A DNA stretch of 64,000 nt from Arthrobacter sp. CAU 1506 (GCF_005047635.1 NZ_SUKC01000006.1:62001-126000); one strand, 5' to 3'. Positions 1 through 8,652 are shown, counted from the stretch's first letter. Translations and numbers: made by a program. Notes: generated by a model from the letters alone, not told the origin.

Positions 1-53
1 GCTGGCAGCGCTACGTGGATAACGTCGCCCGGCTGACCGCCACCCTGCAGTAG
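1..53 (+). CDS. C-terminal end of an unidentified protein (partial)
   Basis: An open frame enters from the left edge (first full codon at base 3) and stops with TAG at 51-53, giving a 16-residue tail ending LTATLQ. It faces the pabB-like gene with only a 10-base gap, which is the spacing expected for two convergent genes. Too little is present to name a family. It could be a chance open frame. Confidence 0.35.
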   Translation, partial: WQRYVDNVARLTATLQ

Positions 54-63
54 CCGCCGGGCG

Positions 64-2124
64 CTAGTCCGGGAACACCGCCCCCAACGCCGAGAGCACG
101 CCGAAGGCCTTGGCCCGCACTTCGTCCCACTCGTCGTCGGGCACGGAATCAGCCGTGATGGCCCCGCCGACGCCCAGGCTGAGCCGGTTGCCGTCCATCA
201 CCAGCGTACGGATCACTACCGAGAGGTCCGCGGAGCCGTCCAGCGAAAAATAGCCCACCGCGCCGGAGTAGACGCCGCGCGGCCCGGTCTCCAGCCGGTC
301 CAGGATCTCCATGGTGCTGATCTTCGGGGCGCCGGTCATCGACCCGGCGGGAAAAGCCGCCGCCACGGCTTCGGCCCGAACAGCGCCGGGCAGCAACTGC
401 GCGTCGATGGTGGAGACCATCTGGTGCACGGTGGCGTAGGACTCGATGGCACACAGCCGGCTGACCTGCAGCGAACCGGGCACGGCAAAATGGCTCAGAT
501 CGTTCCGCAGCAAATCCACGATCATGATGTTCTCGGCCCGGTCTTTCACGCTGCCGGCGAGCTCCGCAACGACGGCCGCATCGGCCTCCGGATCCGCCAG
601 CCGCCGTCGGGTGCCTTTAATCGGTTCGGCCCGCAGGGCGCCGTCGGCGGCGATGCTGAGGAACCGCTCGGGCGACGTGCTCGCCACGGTGAGCGTGCCG
701 AACCGCAACAGGCTGGCGAATGGCGCCGGATTGCGACGGCGGAGCAGCAAGTAGGTGTGGAGCGGATCCAGCGGCTCCGCCGCGGTGGCGTGCAATTGCG
801 TGGTCAGGCAGACCTCGTAGGTATTGCCCTCGCTGATTTCCGCCTGGGCCTCGCGGATCTTGGCCAGGTAGGCCTCGCGTGAGTCGCGCGGCTGGAAGAC
901 CAGGGCGGCAGGCGGCCGGGACGGTTCCGGAGATCCGGCGGAAGCCTGCGGCAGGCCGCGGATGACTGCCGCGGTGCCTGCGATCCACTCGGTTGCTTCG
1001 TCCAGATGGGACGGTCCGGCCAGGGCCAGCAGCCAGGTGCACTGCCGGGCATGGTCCAGCAGGACGGCACGGCCGGCGAACAGCAGCGCGGCATCCGGGA
1101 CAGTCCCGTGGGCGTGGCCCGGCCAGTTCTCCTGCGCCGTGTCCTGCCGGGGGCCGGCCGCGTCCTTGCCGCCGGTTTCGCGTTTGAGTTCGTAGCCCAG
1201 GTAGCCCAGCCAGCCCAGCGCGAAGCCGGGAACGTCTTCGGCCGCGGCGGGGAGGTGGTGCCACGCGCTGTCCAGCCAACGGAAGAACCCGCCGCTGATC
1301 CGCGCGGTGGTGTTGTGCTGGCTCACCAGCGTTGTGCCCTCCCGGTGCTCGGCCCGTTGGCCGAAGCTGCCGCCGTCGTCGGCCATAATGCTGATCCGGT
1401 TCCGGTCGGCGGTTTCGTGGACATTGGAACTGTCCAGCCAGACGCTGCGGTCCGCACCGGCGTACAAGCGCCGGTAGACCGCCTCGGCGTCCGGATAGGC
1501 CTCCACCCGTTCGGCCACCAGACGGACGCCCTCGCGTGCCGTCCGTTCCGGGGCCAGCGCATGTTCCAGTGCGGGCAGCGAGGCCAGCGCCGCGAGCACC
1601 TGCGCGGGGGCCGCTCCGGCAACACTGGAATCGACAACGACGTCCGCGGCGGCAGCCACGTCGTCGCCGGCCAGCCACGCCTCCTCCTGCTCCGCCCAGG
1701 TGTCCCAGAACGGCTCATAGGCCGCACCGTCCCGGGACAAGGCCCGTCTCCGCCGGTCAGCCGACGGAGCCTGCAGCCACACGACGGCGTCGAGCAGGCC
1801 GCGCGCCGCGGCGTGCGCGGCACCGACCCCCTCCAGGACCACGACGTCGGCGGGTTCCGTGGTGCGGGAGGCGCCGTCGTCGTCCCGGGTCCAGTCCCAG
1901 GCGGTCCAGCGGCCGGACTGGCCGGCGGCCAAGGGACGCAGCACGGTCTCCAGGTAGCGCTGCTGTCCGCCGGCCAGGCCGTGCCAGCCCGGGTAGATGT
2001 CCTCCAGATGGAACAGCGAGACGGTGCGGTGGACCCGCAGCAGCGCCGCCAGTTCCACCGCCAGCGTGGTCTTGCCGGAGCCGGAGCGCCCGTCCACGGC
2101 AATCAGGACCGGCTTAGCGGGCAT
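64..2124 (-). CDS. pabB: Aminodeoxychorismate synthase component I (PabB) with N-terminal P-loop kinase-like domain
   Basis: The C-terminal two thirds (from about residue 215) is a chorismate-binding PabB/TrpE-fold enzyme that aminates chorismate to 4-amino-4-deoxychorismate for folate synthesis. Visible motifs are PIKGT near residue 501, whose Lys is typical of PabB (TrpE usually has Ala there), DLLRNDL near 537 and GSMTGAPK near 594. Residues 1 to about 200 are different: a Walker A motif GRSGSGKT at 12-19 and a VVLEGVG strand resemble the uridine-kinase/P-loop kinase fold. The ATG at 2124 is chosen because AAGGAA lies 4 bases upstream; an earlier start at 2142 has no such site. The gene overlaps the phosphatase stop by 11 bases. 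No glutaminase (PabA) domain is fused, so PabA must come from elsewhere. The PabB assignment is firm; the kinase part has no assigned substrate. Confidence 0.88.
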   Translation of the reverse strand: MPAKPVLIAVDGRSGSGKTTLAVELAALLRVHRTVSLFHLEDIYPGWHGLAGGQQRYLETVLRPLAAGQSGRWTAWDWTRDDDGASRTTEPADVVVLEGVGAAHAAARGLLDAVVWLQAPSADRRRRALSRDGAAYEPFWDTWAEQEEAWLAGDDVAAAADVVVDSSVAGAAPAQVLAALASLPALEHALAPERTAREGVRLVAERVEAYPDAEAVYRRLYAGADRSVWLDSSNVHETADRNRISIMADDGGSFGQRAEHREGTTLVSQHNTTARISGGFFRWLDSAWHHLPAAAEDVPGFALGWLGYLGYELKRETGGKDAAGPRQDTAQENWPGHAHGTVPDAALLFAGRAVLLDHARQCTWLLALAGPSHLDEATEWIAGTAAVIRGLPQASAGSPEPSRPPAALVFQPRDSREAYLAKIREAQAEISEGNTYEVCLTTQLHATAAEPLDPLHTYLLLRRRNPAPFASLLRFGTLTVASTSPERFLSIAADGALRAEPIKGTRRRLADPEADAAVVAELAGSVKDRAENIMIVDLLRNDLSHFAVPGSLQVSRLCAIESYATVHQMVSTIDAQLLPGAVRAEAVAAAFPAGSMTGAPKISTMEILDRLETGPRGVYSGAVGYFSLDGSADLSVVIRTLVMDGNRLSLGVGGAITADSVPDDEWDEVRAKAFGVLSALGAVFPD

Positions 2125-2611
2125 CGAGTTCCTTGCGCACAAACTCGATGATTCCCTTGAGTGCGGCGTCGATCATCTGCCAGCTGGCGTCGAAATCGGA
2201 GGCCTCGCCGAACCATGGATCGTAGATCCCCTGCTCCGACGGGCCGAGGTGGCTGACGGCGGGGTCGAAGGAGCGCCACAGCCGGACTTTGTCCCGGGCG
2301 GCGTCGTGCGGTGCACCGTTCCGCAGGTGGTCATAGTGGTCTACGTCCAGGGCCAGGATCAGGTCGCGCTCCTCGTACCAGGATGCCTCGAACTGGCGGG
2401 CCCGGTGGTCCAGTGCGGTGAGCCCGGACTGTTCCAGCCGCTGGCCGGCCCGCTGATCGATCGGCCGCCCCAGCTCCCAGCCGGTGGTGCCGGCGGAGTC
2501 GACGCTGACCTGGCTGCCGAGTCCGGCTTCCTTGAGGGCGCGGGCCAGCATCCGCTCGGCCATGGGCGAGCGGCAGATGTTGCCGGTGCAGACGGCGATG
2601 ATGCGGTACAT
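2114..2611 (-). CDS. Low molecular weight protein-tyrosine phosphatase
   Basis: A 165-residue cytoplasmic phosphatase of the LMW-PTP family, which hydrolyses phosphotyrosine through a cysteinyl-phosphate intermediate. The P-loop C-T-G-N-I-C-R-S lies at residues 8-15, with nucleophile Cys8 and Arg14, and the general-acid Asp is in the DPWFG motif near residue 131. Length is normal for the family. Its stop overlaps the downstream pabB start by 11 bases, so the two are probably co-transcribed. A TAGACT hexamer ends 6 bases before the ATG and no Shine-Dalgarno is seen, suggesting a leaderless transcript. The physiological substrate cannot be read from sequence; in other actinobacteria such enzymes act on tyrosine kinases or are secreted. 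Confidence 0.9.
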   Translation of the reverse strand: MYRIIAVCTGNICRSPMAERMLARALKEAGLGSQVSVDSAGTTGWELGRPIDQRAGQRLEQSGLTALDHRARQFEASWYEERDLILALDVDHYDHLRNGAPHDAARDKVRLWRSFDPAVSHLGPSEQGIYDPWFGEASDFDASWQMIDAALKGIIEFVRKELDAR

Positions 2612-2617
2612 GTGTCG

Positions 2618-2623
2618 AGTCTA
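2618..2623 (-). promoter_or_regulatory. Candidate -10 (TAGACT) for a leaderless phosphatase mRNA
   Basis: TAGACT fits TANNNT and is followed by 6 bases and then the ATG at 2611. No ribosome-binding site precedes the start, so transcription probably begins at or next to the start codon. No convincing -35 box was found. Confidence 0.45.
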
Positions 2624-2634
2624 TGAGAAGGCGG

Positions 2635-3255
2635 CTACAGGAAGGCCAGCATCAGGCCCACCGCAATGAAAAGGACACCGAAGGCCCTGTTCATCACGGT
2701 CAGCCCGCGGACCGTCCGGGTGAACCGCTGGAAGGACCTGGCCGCCGCGGCGAAGAAAAACCACATGACCAGGATGTCCACGGCCAGCACCGTGGCGATC
2801 AGGACCAGGTACTGCGGAAGCTGCGGCTGGTCCAGCCGGATGAAGCCGGGCATGAACGCCAGGAAAAAGACGATCGCCTTCGGGTTGAGCAGGTTGACCC
2901 ACATGCCGCGCCGGAACATGGAGAAGGCCGGCTCGTCGCGGAGCGCTGCTTCCACCTCAGCGCTGCCCTTCGGCGTGGCCAAAAACTGGCGCAGGCCAAG
3001 GTAAATCAGGTAGGCCGCGCCGGCGTACTTGATGGCGGCAAAGAGGGCCGGGGAGTTGGACACCAGCAGGCCCAGGCCCAGCGCCACAATCGCCACGTGG
3101 ATCACCAAGGCGGCCTGCTGGCCCAAGATGCCCCAGATGGACCGGCGGAAGCCGGCGTTGAGCGAGTTGCTCATGGTGTTGATGGCACCGGCGCCCGGGG
3201 TGAAGCTAATCACTACCGTGGCGCCGAGCAGCGCCAGCCATAACGAGATTTGCAC
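2635..3255 (-). CDS. LysE/RhtB family amino-acid exporter
   Basis: A 206-residue inner-membrane protein with about six hydrophobic segments. The N-terminal stretch with FTPGAGA near residues 18-25 and the YLIYLGL motif about 85 residues later are characteristic of the RhtB/LysE superfamily, which exports homoserine, threonine, lysine, arginine or other small metabolites. The start is the GTG at 3255, preceded by TAGGAT six bases upstream, so the mRNA is probably leaderless. It ends 23 bases before the phosphatase start and may run into that gene. The substrate cannot be deduced. Confidence 0.85.
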   Translation of the reverse strand: MQISLWLALLGATVVISFTPGAGAINTMSNSLNAGFRRSIWGILGQQAALVIHVAIVALGLGLLVSNSPALFAAIKYAGAAYLIYLGLRQFLATPKGSAEVEAALRDEPAFSMFRRGMWVNLLNPKAIVFFLAFMPGFIRLDQPQLPQYLVLIATVLAVDILVMWFFFAAAARSFQRFTRTVRGLTVMNRAFGVLFIAVGLMLAFL

Positions 3256-3261
3256 CAGATG

Positions 3262-3267
3262 ATCCTA
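3262..3267 (-). promoter_or_regulatory. Candidate -10 (TAGGAT) for a leaderless LysE-type exporter mRNA
   Basis: TAGGAT fits TANNNT, with exactly 6 bases to the GTG at 3255 and no Shine-Dalgarno between. The arrangement repeats at several other genes in this window. Confidence 0.42.
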
Positions 3268-3330
3268 CGGTGCAGGGCACCGCTACCCGTTCAGGCGCCC
3301 TGCGAGATTACGCGCCCCATGCCGCCGCGG

Positions 3331-4911
3331 TCATTGCCGGCCCTCTTCCAGTACCGCCATTGCGGCGTTGTGGCCGCCGAGGCCGCTGACGCCACCGCCG
3401 CGGCGGGCGCCGGCCCCGCAGAGCAGGATCCGGTCATGGGCCGTGGCCACGCCCCAGCGCTGCGCCGGGGTGTCCAGCGGGTCGTCGTCTTCGGCGAACG
3501 GCCAGTCGAGCGGTCCGTGGAAGATGCTCCCGCCGGTGAGGTTCAGCGCGTGCTGCAGGTCGAGCGTGGTCTTCGTTTCGATGCACGGCTCTCCGCGGCT
3601 GTCCCGCAGGATGCAGTCTTCGATCGGCTCGGCGAGCACAGAGTTGAGCGAGTCCAGCACGGCCTGTTGCAGTTGTGCGCGCATCTCGCCGTTGTTCTCT
3701 TCGGTGAGCAGTCGGTGCGGGGTCTGCAGCGTAAACACGGTGAGGGTCTGGGCTCCGGAGGCCTGCAGTTCAGGCGAAAGAATCGACGGGTCGGTGAGCG
3801 AGTGGCAGTAGATTTCGGCAGGCAACGGATCCGGGATCCGGCCATCGGCGCCCGCCGTGAAGGCGCGCTGCAGCTGTGAGTGCAGCTCGTTGATATGGAA
3901 GGTTCCGCCGAAGGCCGCGTCCGGCGCCACGGTGCTGTCCCGCAGCTTCGGCAAGCGGGACAGCAGCAGGTTCACTTTGGCTTGCGCCCCCTCGGGCGGG
4001 GGAGCCTTCGGCGTGGCCGGGCCGTGCCCGCCGGCGGCCAGCAGCCCGTTGAGCACCGAGGGTGAGACGTTGGCGAGGATCCGCGTCGCGGAGACGACGA
4101 CGTCGGTCCCGCCGTCGGTGTACCGCACCTGGCCGTCCGGGGTCACCGAGGTGGCCTCCGCCGAGGTACGCAGTTCGGCACCGGCCCGGCGGGCGGCCGT
4201 TTCCAGCGCTGCAGTGACGGCGCCCATGCCGCCTTCGGGCACGTCCCAGTCGCCGGTGCCGCCGCCGACCACATGGTAGAGGAAGCATTTGTTCTGCTGT
4301 AGGTCGGCGTCGTGGGCGCCGGCGAACGTGCTGATCAGCGCGTCGGTAAGGACTACGCCGCGGACCAGGTCCGAGGCGAAACTGCGCTCCAGCACCTCGC
4401 CGATCGGCCGTTCGATGAAGTCGTTCCAGGCGTCGTCGTCGCCCAGCCTGCGGCGCAGTTCGGCACGGCGGGGCAGCGGCTCGGTGACCGTCGGCCAGAT
4501 GGCCCGGGCGAGCCGGCCGGTGCGCTGGTAGAACTCGGTGAACGGGCTGAAGTCCGCGGCGGCGCCCACGGCGTCGAAGGACGAGCGGGTGGCCTCCGGG
4601 TCCTGGTTGTCCACCAGCAGCCCGGTGGAGCTGCCGGGCAGCGGAGTGTAGGACGAGTAGCGCCGGCGCAGCAGCCGCAGGTCCAGGCCCAGGTCTTCGA
4701 TGATGCGCCGCGGCAGCAGGCTGACCAGATAGGAATATCGGGAGATGCGGGCGCCGGTGCCGGGGAAGACTTCCGCTGACACTGCGGCCCCGCCGAGCCG
4801 GTCTTCGCGCTCGAGCACCAGCACGCTCTGCCCGGTGCGGGCCAGATAGGCAGCGGCAACCAGGCCGTTGTGGCCGCCGCCGATGACCACTACGTCATAT
4901 TGTCCGGGCAT
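3331..4911 (-). CDS. FAD-dependent oxidoreductase, phytoene-desaturase/PYROXD2-like
   Basis: A 526-residue flavoprotein of the NAD(P)/FAD-dependent amine-oxidase/phytoene-desaturase clan. The dinucleotide fold is at the N-terminus (VVIGGGHNGLVAA, residues 8-20), followed by the acidic ribose-binding LEREDRLGGAA. A second FAD-contact motif, HDRILLCGAGARRGGGVSGLGG, appears near the C-terminus, in a form typical of PYROXD2-like proteins rather than carotenoid desaturases. No carotenoid genes are nearby, so the pigment role is not supported. It lies 28 bases downstream of the methyltransferase gene and may be co-transcribed with it. Family call is firm; substrate unknown. Confidence 0.82.
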   Translation of the reverse strand: MPGQYDVVVIGGGHNGLVAAAYLARTGQSVLVLEREDRLGGAAVSAEVFPGTGARISRYSYLVSLLPRRIIEDLGLDLRLLRRRYSSYTPLPGSSTGLLVDNQDPEATRSSFDAVGAAADFSPFTEFYQRTGRLARAIWPTVTEPLPRRAELRRRLGDDDAWNDFIERPIGEVLERSFASDLVRGVVLTDALISTFAGAHDADLQQNKCFLYHVVGGGTGDWDVPEGGMGAVTAALETAARRAGAELRTSAEATSVTPDGQVRYTDGGTDVVVSATRILANVSPSVLNGLLAAGGHGPATPKAPPPEGAQAKVNLLLSRLPKLRDSTVAPDAAFGGTFHINELHSQLQRAFTAGADGRIPDPLPAEIYCHSLTDPSILSPELQASGAQTLTVFTLQTPHRLLTEENNGEMRAQLQQAVLDSLNSVLAEPIEDCILRDSRGEPCIETKTTLDLQHALNLTGGSIFHGPLDWPFAEDDDPLDTPAQRWGVATAHDRILLCGAGARRGGGVSGLGGHNAAMAVLEEGRQ

Positions 4912-4939
4912 CTGCGCCAGATCCTGTCTGTTGTGCGGG

Positions 4940-5746
4940 TCAGGGCTTGCGGGCCAGGATCTCGCCGTTGGGAATCAGGAACCAGGCATCCGGCGCGTCC
5001 GCCCAGGCCAGCCAGCCCTGCGCGATCCGCTCCAGCCCGGCCTGGTCGAGCAGCCCGCGTTCCAGTGACTGCTCCGCGTAGGCCGAGTGCAGGACGCGCT
5101 CGGACCACACATCGCCCTGCCAGCGGCGCTGTTCTTCGGTGGCGTACAGCCAGTTGGACGACGACGGGATGATCTCGCGGAAACCGGCGGCCTGTGCCCA
5201 GGCGATCAGATGGCGGCCGGCGTCGGGCTCCGCACGGTTGCCGCGGGCGATCTGCTGGTAGGTGTCCATCCAGTCGGTGAGTTCGGGCAGTTCCGGGTAC
5301 CAGCTCATGCCGTGGAAGTCGGCATCCCGCACGGCCACGATGCCGCCGGGCTTGACCACCCGGCGCATTTCGTAGAGGGCGGCCACCGGATCGGTCAGGT
5401 GCTGCAGGACCTGATGGCCGTGGACCACGTCGAAGGTGTCGTCGTCGAACTCAAGGTCGTAGATGTTGCCGCTGACGAACGTGGCGTTCTCGATGCCGCG
5501 CAGCGCGGCGAGTTCGGCCGCCTGGGTCAGCACGTCGTCGGACCGGTCCAGGCCGATGACCTGCCCGGGAGCCACCCGCTCGGCCAAATCGACGGTAATG
5601 CTGCCCGGGCCGCAGCCCACGTCCAGCAGCATCATGCCGGGCCTGAGCTCGGGCAGAAGATAGGCTGCGCAGTCCTCTGCGGTGCGGATCGCATGGGCGT
5701 TGACCACGCTCTTGTGGTGGCCGTGGGAGTAGACCTCGTCCTTCAT
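4940..5746 (-). CDS. Class I SAM-dependent methyltransferase (UbiE/Methyltransf_11 type)
   Basis: A 268-residue soluble protein. SAM-binding motif I is LLDVGCGPGS (residues 40-49), an acidic motif II follows at IGLDRSD, and motif IV-like DVVHGHQVLQHL lies near residue 110, all typical of small-molecule methyltransferases related to UbiE/COQ5. The ATG at 5746 is preceded by TAGTCT at a distance of 6 bases and no ribosome-binding site. It sits directly upstream of the FAD oxidoreductase and downstream of the MarR gene, all on the minus strand. The methyl acceptor is not identifiable; it is unlikely to be true UbiE, which would normally sit with menaquinone genes. Confidence 0.82.
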   Translation of the reverse strand: MKDEVYSHGHHKSVVNAHAIRTAEDCAAYLLPELRPGMMLLDVGCGPGSITVDLAERVAPGQVIGLDRSDDVLTQAAELAALRGIENATFVSGNIYDLEFDDDTFDVVHGHQVLQHLTDPVAALYEMRRVVKPGGIVAVRDADFHGMSWYPELPELTDWMDTYQQIARGNRAEPDAGRHLIAWAQAAGFREIIPSSSNWLYATEEQRRWQGDVWSERVLHSAYAEQSLERGLLDQAGLERIAQGWLAWADAPDAWFLIPNGEILARKP

Positions 5747-5752
5747 AGTGGG

Positions 5753-5758
5753 AGACTA
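5753..5758 (-). promoter_or_regulatory. Candidate -10 (TAGTCT) for a leaderless methyltransferase mRNA
   Basis: TAGTCT followed by 6 bases and the ATG at 5746. No Shine-Dalgarno sequence is present. Confidence 0.42.
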
Positions 5759-5803
5759 CTCTGCGCCCTTGCCGCCACGTAGCCGCCGTGCCGGAATGTT
5801 GCG

Positions 5804-6391
5804 CTATTGGTCGGTTGCGGGGGCAGGCGTCCCTGTTTCGCCGCTGCCTCGGTCCGCCTGGCCGTCCGGGGTCCCATGGCTGCCCGGTTTCGCTTGGCCG
5901 CCGGAATCGCCATCCACGCCCGGCTGTCCGTCCTGCTCGGCGACCTCCATGCAGGCAGCGGACGTGGCGGCGATGATGTCGGTCAGGAAGCCGGCCAGCC
6001 GCTGGCGGTCCTCGGCCGGGTAGCCGTCCAGCACCTGGCCGATGTTCCGGGCCAGCGGTGCGAACATCGCTCCGCCGGTGGCGCGGGCCTTGTCCGTCAG
6101 TTCGAGGTACACCTTGCGCCGGTCGGTCTCGCTGCGCGTGCGGTTGACGTGTCCGGAACGGTCCAGCCGGTCCACCAGGGCGGTGGTGGCGGGAGAGCTG
6201 AGGCCCAGTTCGGTGCGCAGCATGCCGGGAGTCACGGTGTGGCCAGCCGCTGCGGCCCGCACCATGGCCGCGAGGGCGTTGAGGTCCGTCCGGTGCAGGG
6301 CGTCCCGTTCACTGACCGCTTCCACGTAGCGTTCGCTTTCGACGACGAACGCTTGCAATAGGAGCATCAGCCGGTCGGTGCGCTGTTCCAC
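5804..6391 (-). CDS. MarR family transcriptional regulator
   Basis: A 195-residue winged-helix regulator. The central region contains the DNA-recognition helix (TELGLSSPATTALVDRL) and the wing (RSETDRRKVYLELT), whose DxR motif is the signature of MarR proteins. Residues after about 150 form a Gly/Asp/Pro-rich tail that is not part of the fold. Translation starts at GTG 6391, behind a strong AAGGAGGG. It is divergent from the MMPL exporter; a 20-base imperfect palindrome over the exporter's -10 box is the natural operator. By analogy with MarR-exporter pairs it probably represses the exporter, with a toxic ligand as inducer (inference). Confidence 0.88.
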   Translation of the reverse strand: MEQRTDRLMLLLQAFVVESERYVEAVSERDALHRTDLNALAAMVRAAAAGHTVTPGMLRTELGLSSPATTALVDRLDRSGHVNRTRSETDRRKVYLELTDKARATGGAMFAPLARNIGQVLDGYPAEDRQRLAGFLTDIIAATSAACMEVAEQDGQPGVDGDSGGQAKPGSHGTPDGQADRGSGETGTPAPATDQ

Positions 6392-6452
6392 GTGCCCTCC
6401 TTTCTTTCACCCCTCCACAGGATAGTTCACCACCTGTTTATCTCCAGCGTGG

Positions 6453-6472
6453 AACTACTCTATAGTGGAGTT
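6453..6472 (+). promoter_or_regulatory. Putative MarR operator overlapping the MMPL -10 box
   Basis: Twenty bases form an imperfect palindrome (16 of 20 positions match their reverse complement) centred on TATA. The arms are AACT and AGTT, and it contains TATAGT (6461-6466), a good -10 hexamer for the exporter. It lies in the divergent MarR/MMPL spacer, so occupation by MarR would block exporter transcription. Direct sequence observation; function inferred. Confidence 0.5.
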
Positions 6473-6507
6473 TGTTTTCGCTGCCTAGATTCCGAAGGAC
6501 CGATCCC

Positions 6508-8652
6508 ATGGCCCGCTGGTTCAGAATGCTCTTACCTGCCTTGGTGGTGGTGGCCTGGCTGGCTGCCGCCGGGCTTGGCGGACCGACTTTCGGCAAGCTC
6601 TCCGATGTCTCCACCAATGACCAGGCCGGATTCCTGCCGGCGAGTGCCGAGTCCACCACGGCAGGTGAATGGCAGGAGCGTTTCCGTGACTCGGACGCGG
6701 TGCCGGCCATCGTCGTCGTCGAATTTGATGAGCCGATCCAGCCGCAGCAGCTGGGGGAATACGCCCCACTGGGCGAACAGCTGGCGGAAGCGGCCGGCCT
6801 GGAGAGCGGCGGCGCCAACCAGGTGGTGGGGCCCATCCCGTCCGAAGACTTCGAAGCGGTGCAGTTCATCGTGCCGGTGCCGGAGGACCTGGACGCCGGC
6901 GATGTGGTCACCGACCTGCGCGCGGTGCTGGCGGCCGAGCTCCCCGATTCCGCCACCGGCTACGTGACCGGTCCGGCCGGGTTCATCGCCGACCTGGTGG
7001 AGGCTTTCGGCGGCATTGACGGATTGTTGCTGGGGGTGGCGCTGGGTGCGGTCTTCGTGATCCTGCTGCTGGTCTACCGCGCGCTCCTGCTGCCGTTCCT
7101 GGTGCTGCTGACCTCGGTGTTCGCTCTCTGCGCGGCCATCCTGGTGGTGTACTGGTTTGCCCTGCAGGGCTGGATCCAGCTCAGCGGCCAGAGCCAAGGC
7201 ATCCTGTTCATCCTGGTGATCGGCGCCGCCACTGACTACGCGTTGCTGCTGACGGCCCGCTATCGCGAGGCGCTGGGCGAGCAGGAATCGAAGTGGGCCG
7301 CGATGAAGGCCGCCTACCGTGGTGCGGTCGAGCCGATCGCCGCGTCCGGCGCCACGGTGATCCTGGCGCTGTTGTGCCTGCTGTTCTCCGACCTGAACTC
7401 CAACCGCAGCCTGGGGCCGATCGCAGCCATTGGCATTGTGTTCGCGGTGCTGGCGGCGCTGACCTTCCTGCCCGCGGTGCTGCTGTTGACCGGCCGCAGC
7501 GCCTTTTGGCCGATCGTGCCCCGCCCGGGGCACCACGCCCACGCCGCGCAGCCCGAAAACTCCGTCCCGGGAACGGAGGGCCTGCGCGGGCTGTGGCTCC
7601 GGGTGGCCAACCTGGTGGCCAGGATGCCCCGGGCCACCTGGCTGGTTTCCGTGCTGCTGCTGGGCGCCGGGGCGTTGGGCGTGCTGCAGTTGCAGGCGCA
7701 CGGTGTCCCGCAGTCGGAGCTGGTGTTGGTGAAAACCGACTCCGCGGACGGCCAGGATGCCTTGGTCCGGCACTTCGACGACGGCGCGGGCAGTCCCGCC
7801 GTTGTCGTCGCCGACAGCAACAAGCGGGACCAGGTGCTGGATCTGGTCCGCAGCGAGGACGGGGTTGCCTCCGCCGAGTTCTTCACCCGCAACGACCAGG
7901 TGGTGGAGCTGGACGGCCGCGTGATGATCAACGCGACGCTGCGGGATGTCCCGGATTCCGACGCGGCCGAGGCGACCGTAGCCGACCTGCGCACCGCACT
8001 GGACTCCGCGGATCCGCAGGCGCTGGTTGGCGGCGTCACGGCGGTGGCGCTGGATACGAATGTCACGGCGCAGGCAGACCTGCTGAAGATCACGCCGATG
8101 GTGCTGGGCGTCATCCTGCTCATCCTGATCCTGCTGCTGCGCTCCATTCTGGCGCCGGTGCTGCTGATCCTGTCCGTAGCGCTGTCCTACCTGACCGCGC
8201 TGGGGGTTTCCGCGCTGGTCTTCAACCATGTCTTCGGGTTCCCGGGGGCGGATGCCTCGGTGCCGCTGTATGGCTTCGTCTTCCTTGTGGCGCTGGGGAT
8301 CGACTACAACATCTTCCTGATGACCCGGGTGCGCGAGGAATCGCTGCGGCTGGGCACCCGGCCGGGCATCCTGCGCGGCCTGGGCTCCACCGGCGGCGTC
8401 ATCACCTCGGCCGGGGTGGTGCTGGCGGCGACGTTTGCCGCCCTCGGCGTCATCCCGATCCTGTTCCTGGGCCAGCTCGCGTTCATCGTGGCCTTCGGCG
8501 TGCTGCTGGATACCGTGCTGGTGCGCTCGCTGCTGATCCCGGCGCTGTCCTACGACATCGGGCCGAAGATCTGGTGGCCGTCCAAGCTGGCCCGGAAGGA
8601 GTCCCAGGAACGCGAGTTGGTGGCGGCGGGCAGCGCGTACTCCGCGGACTGA
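6508..8652 (+). CDS. MMPL/RND-superfamily membrane exporter
   Basis: A 714-residue integral membrane transporter with the duplicated MMPL architecture. There is one N-terminal membrane helix, an extracytoplasmic domain of about 150 residues and a first bundle of five helices. A second soluble domain (about 400-525) and a second bundle follow. Each half has the proton-relay motif, TDYALLLTARYRE in the first and GIDYNIFLMTRVREE in the second. The ATG at 6508 is preferred because GAAGGA lies 8 bases upstream; a TTG at 6472 would add 12 residues and sits just 5 bases after the -10 TATAGT, so a leaderless longer form cannot be excluded. It is divergent from a MarR regulator. Mycobacterial relatives export cell-envelope lipids, but many MarR-linked ones export drugs; substrate unknown. 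Confidence 0.88.
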   Translation: MARWFRMLLPALVVVAWLAAAGLGGPTFGKLSDVSTNDQAGFLPASAESTTAGEWQERFRDSDAVPAIVVVEFDEPIQPQQLGEYAPLGEQLAEAAGLESGGANQVVGPIPSEDFEAVQFIVPVPEDLDAGDVVTDLRAVLAAELPDSATGYVTGPAGFIADLVEAFGGIDGLLLGVALGAVFVILLLVYRALLLPFLVLLTSVFALCAAILVVYWFALQGWIQLSGQSQGILFILVIGAATDYALLLTARYREALGEQESKWAAMKAAYRGAVEPIAASGATVILALLCLLFSDLNSNRSLGPIAAIGIVFAVLAALTFLPAVLLLTGRSAFWPIVPRPGHHAHAAQPENSVPGTEGLRGLWLRVANLVARMPRATWLVSVLLLGAGALGVLQLQAHGVPQSELVLVKTDSADGQDALVRHFDDGAGSPAVVVADSNKRDQVLDLVRSEDGVASAEFFTRNDQVVELDGRVMINATLRDVPDSDAAEATVADLRTALDSADPQALVGGVTAVALDTNVTAQADLLKITPMVLGVILLILILLLRSILAPVLLILSVALSYLTALGVSALVFNHVFGFPGADASVPLYGFVFLVALGIDYNIFLMTRVREESLRLGTRPGILRGLGSTGGVITSAGVVLAATFAALGVIPILFLGQLAFIVAFGVLLDTVLVRSLLIPALSYDIGPKIWWPSKLARKESQERELVAAGSAYSAD

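Noticed and set aside
1006-2151. A 381-codon frame antisense to pabB
   Set aside because: Shadow of the pabB gene; no independent ribosome-binding site or motif.
3331-4911. Carotenoid (phytoene) desaturase
   Set aside because: The fold is shared, but the C-terminal motif fits PYROXD2-like proteins and no crtB/crtE-type genes adjoin.
6532-8229. A 565-codon frame antisense to the MMPL gene
   Set aside because: Gln/Arg/His-rich shadow frame; the plus strand clearly encodes a 12-helix transporter.
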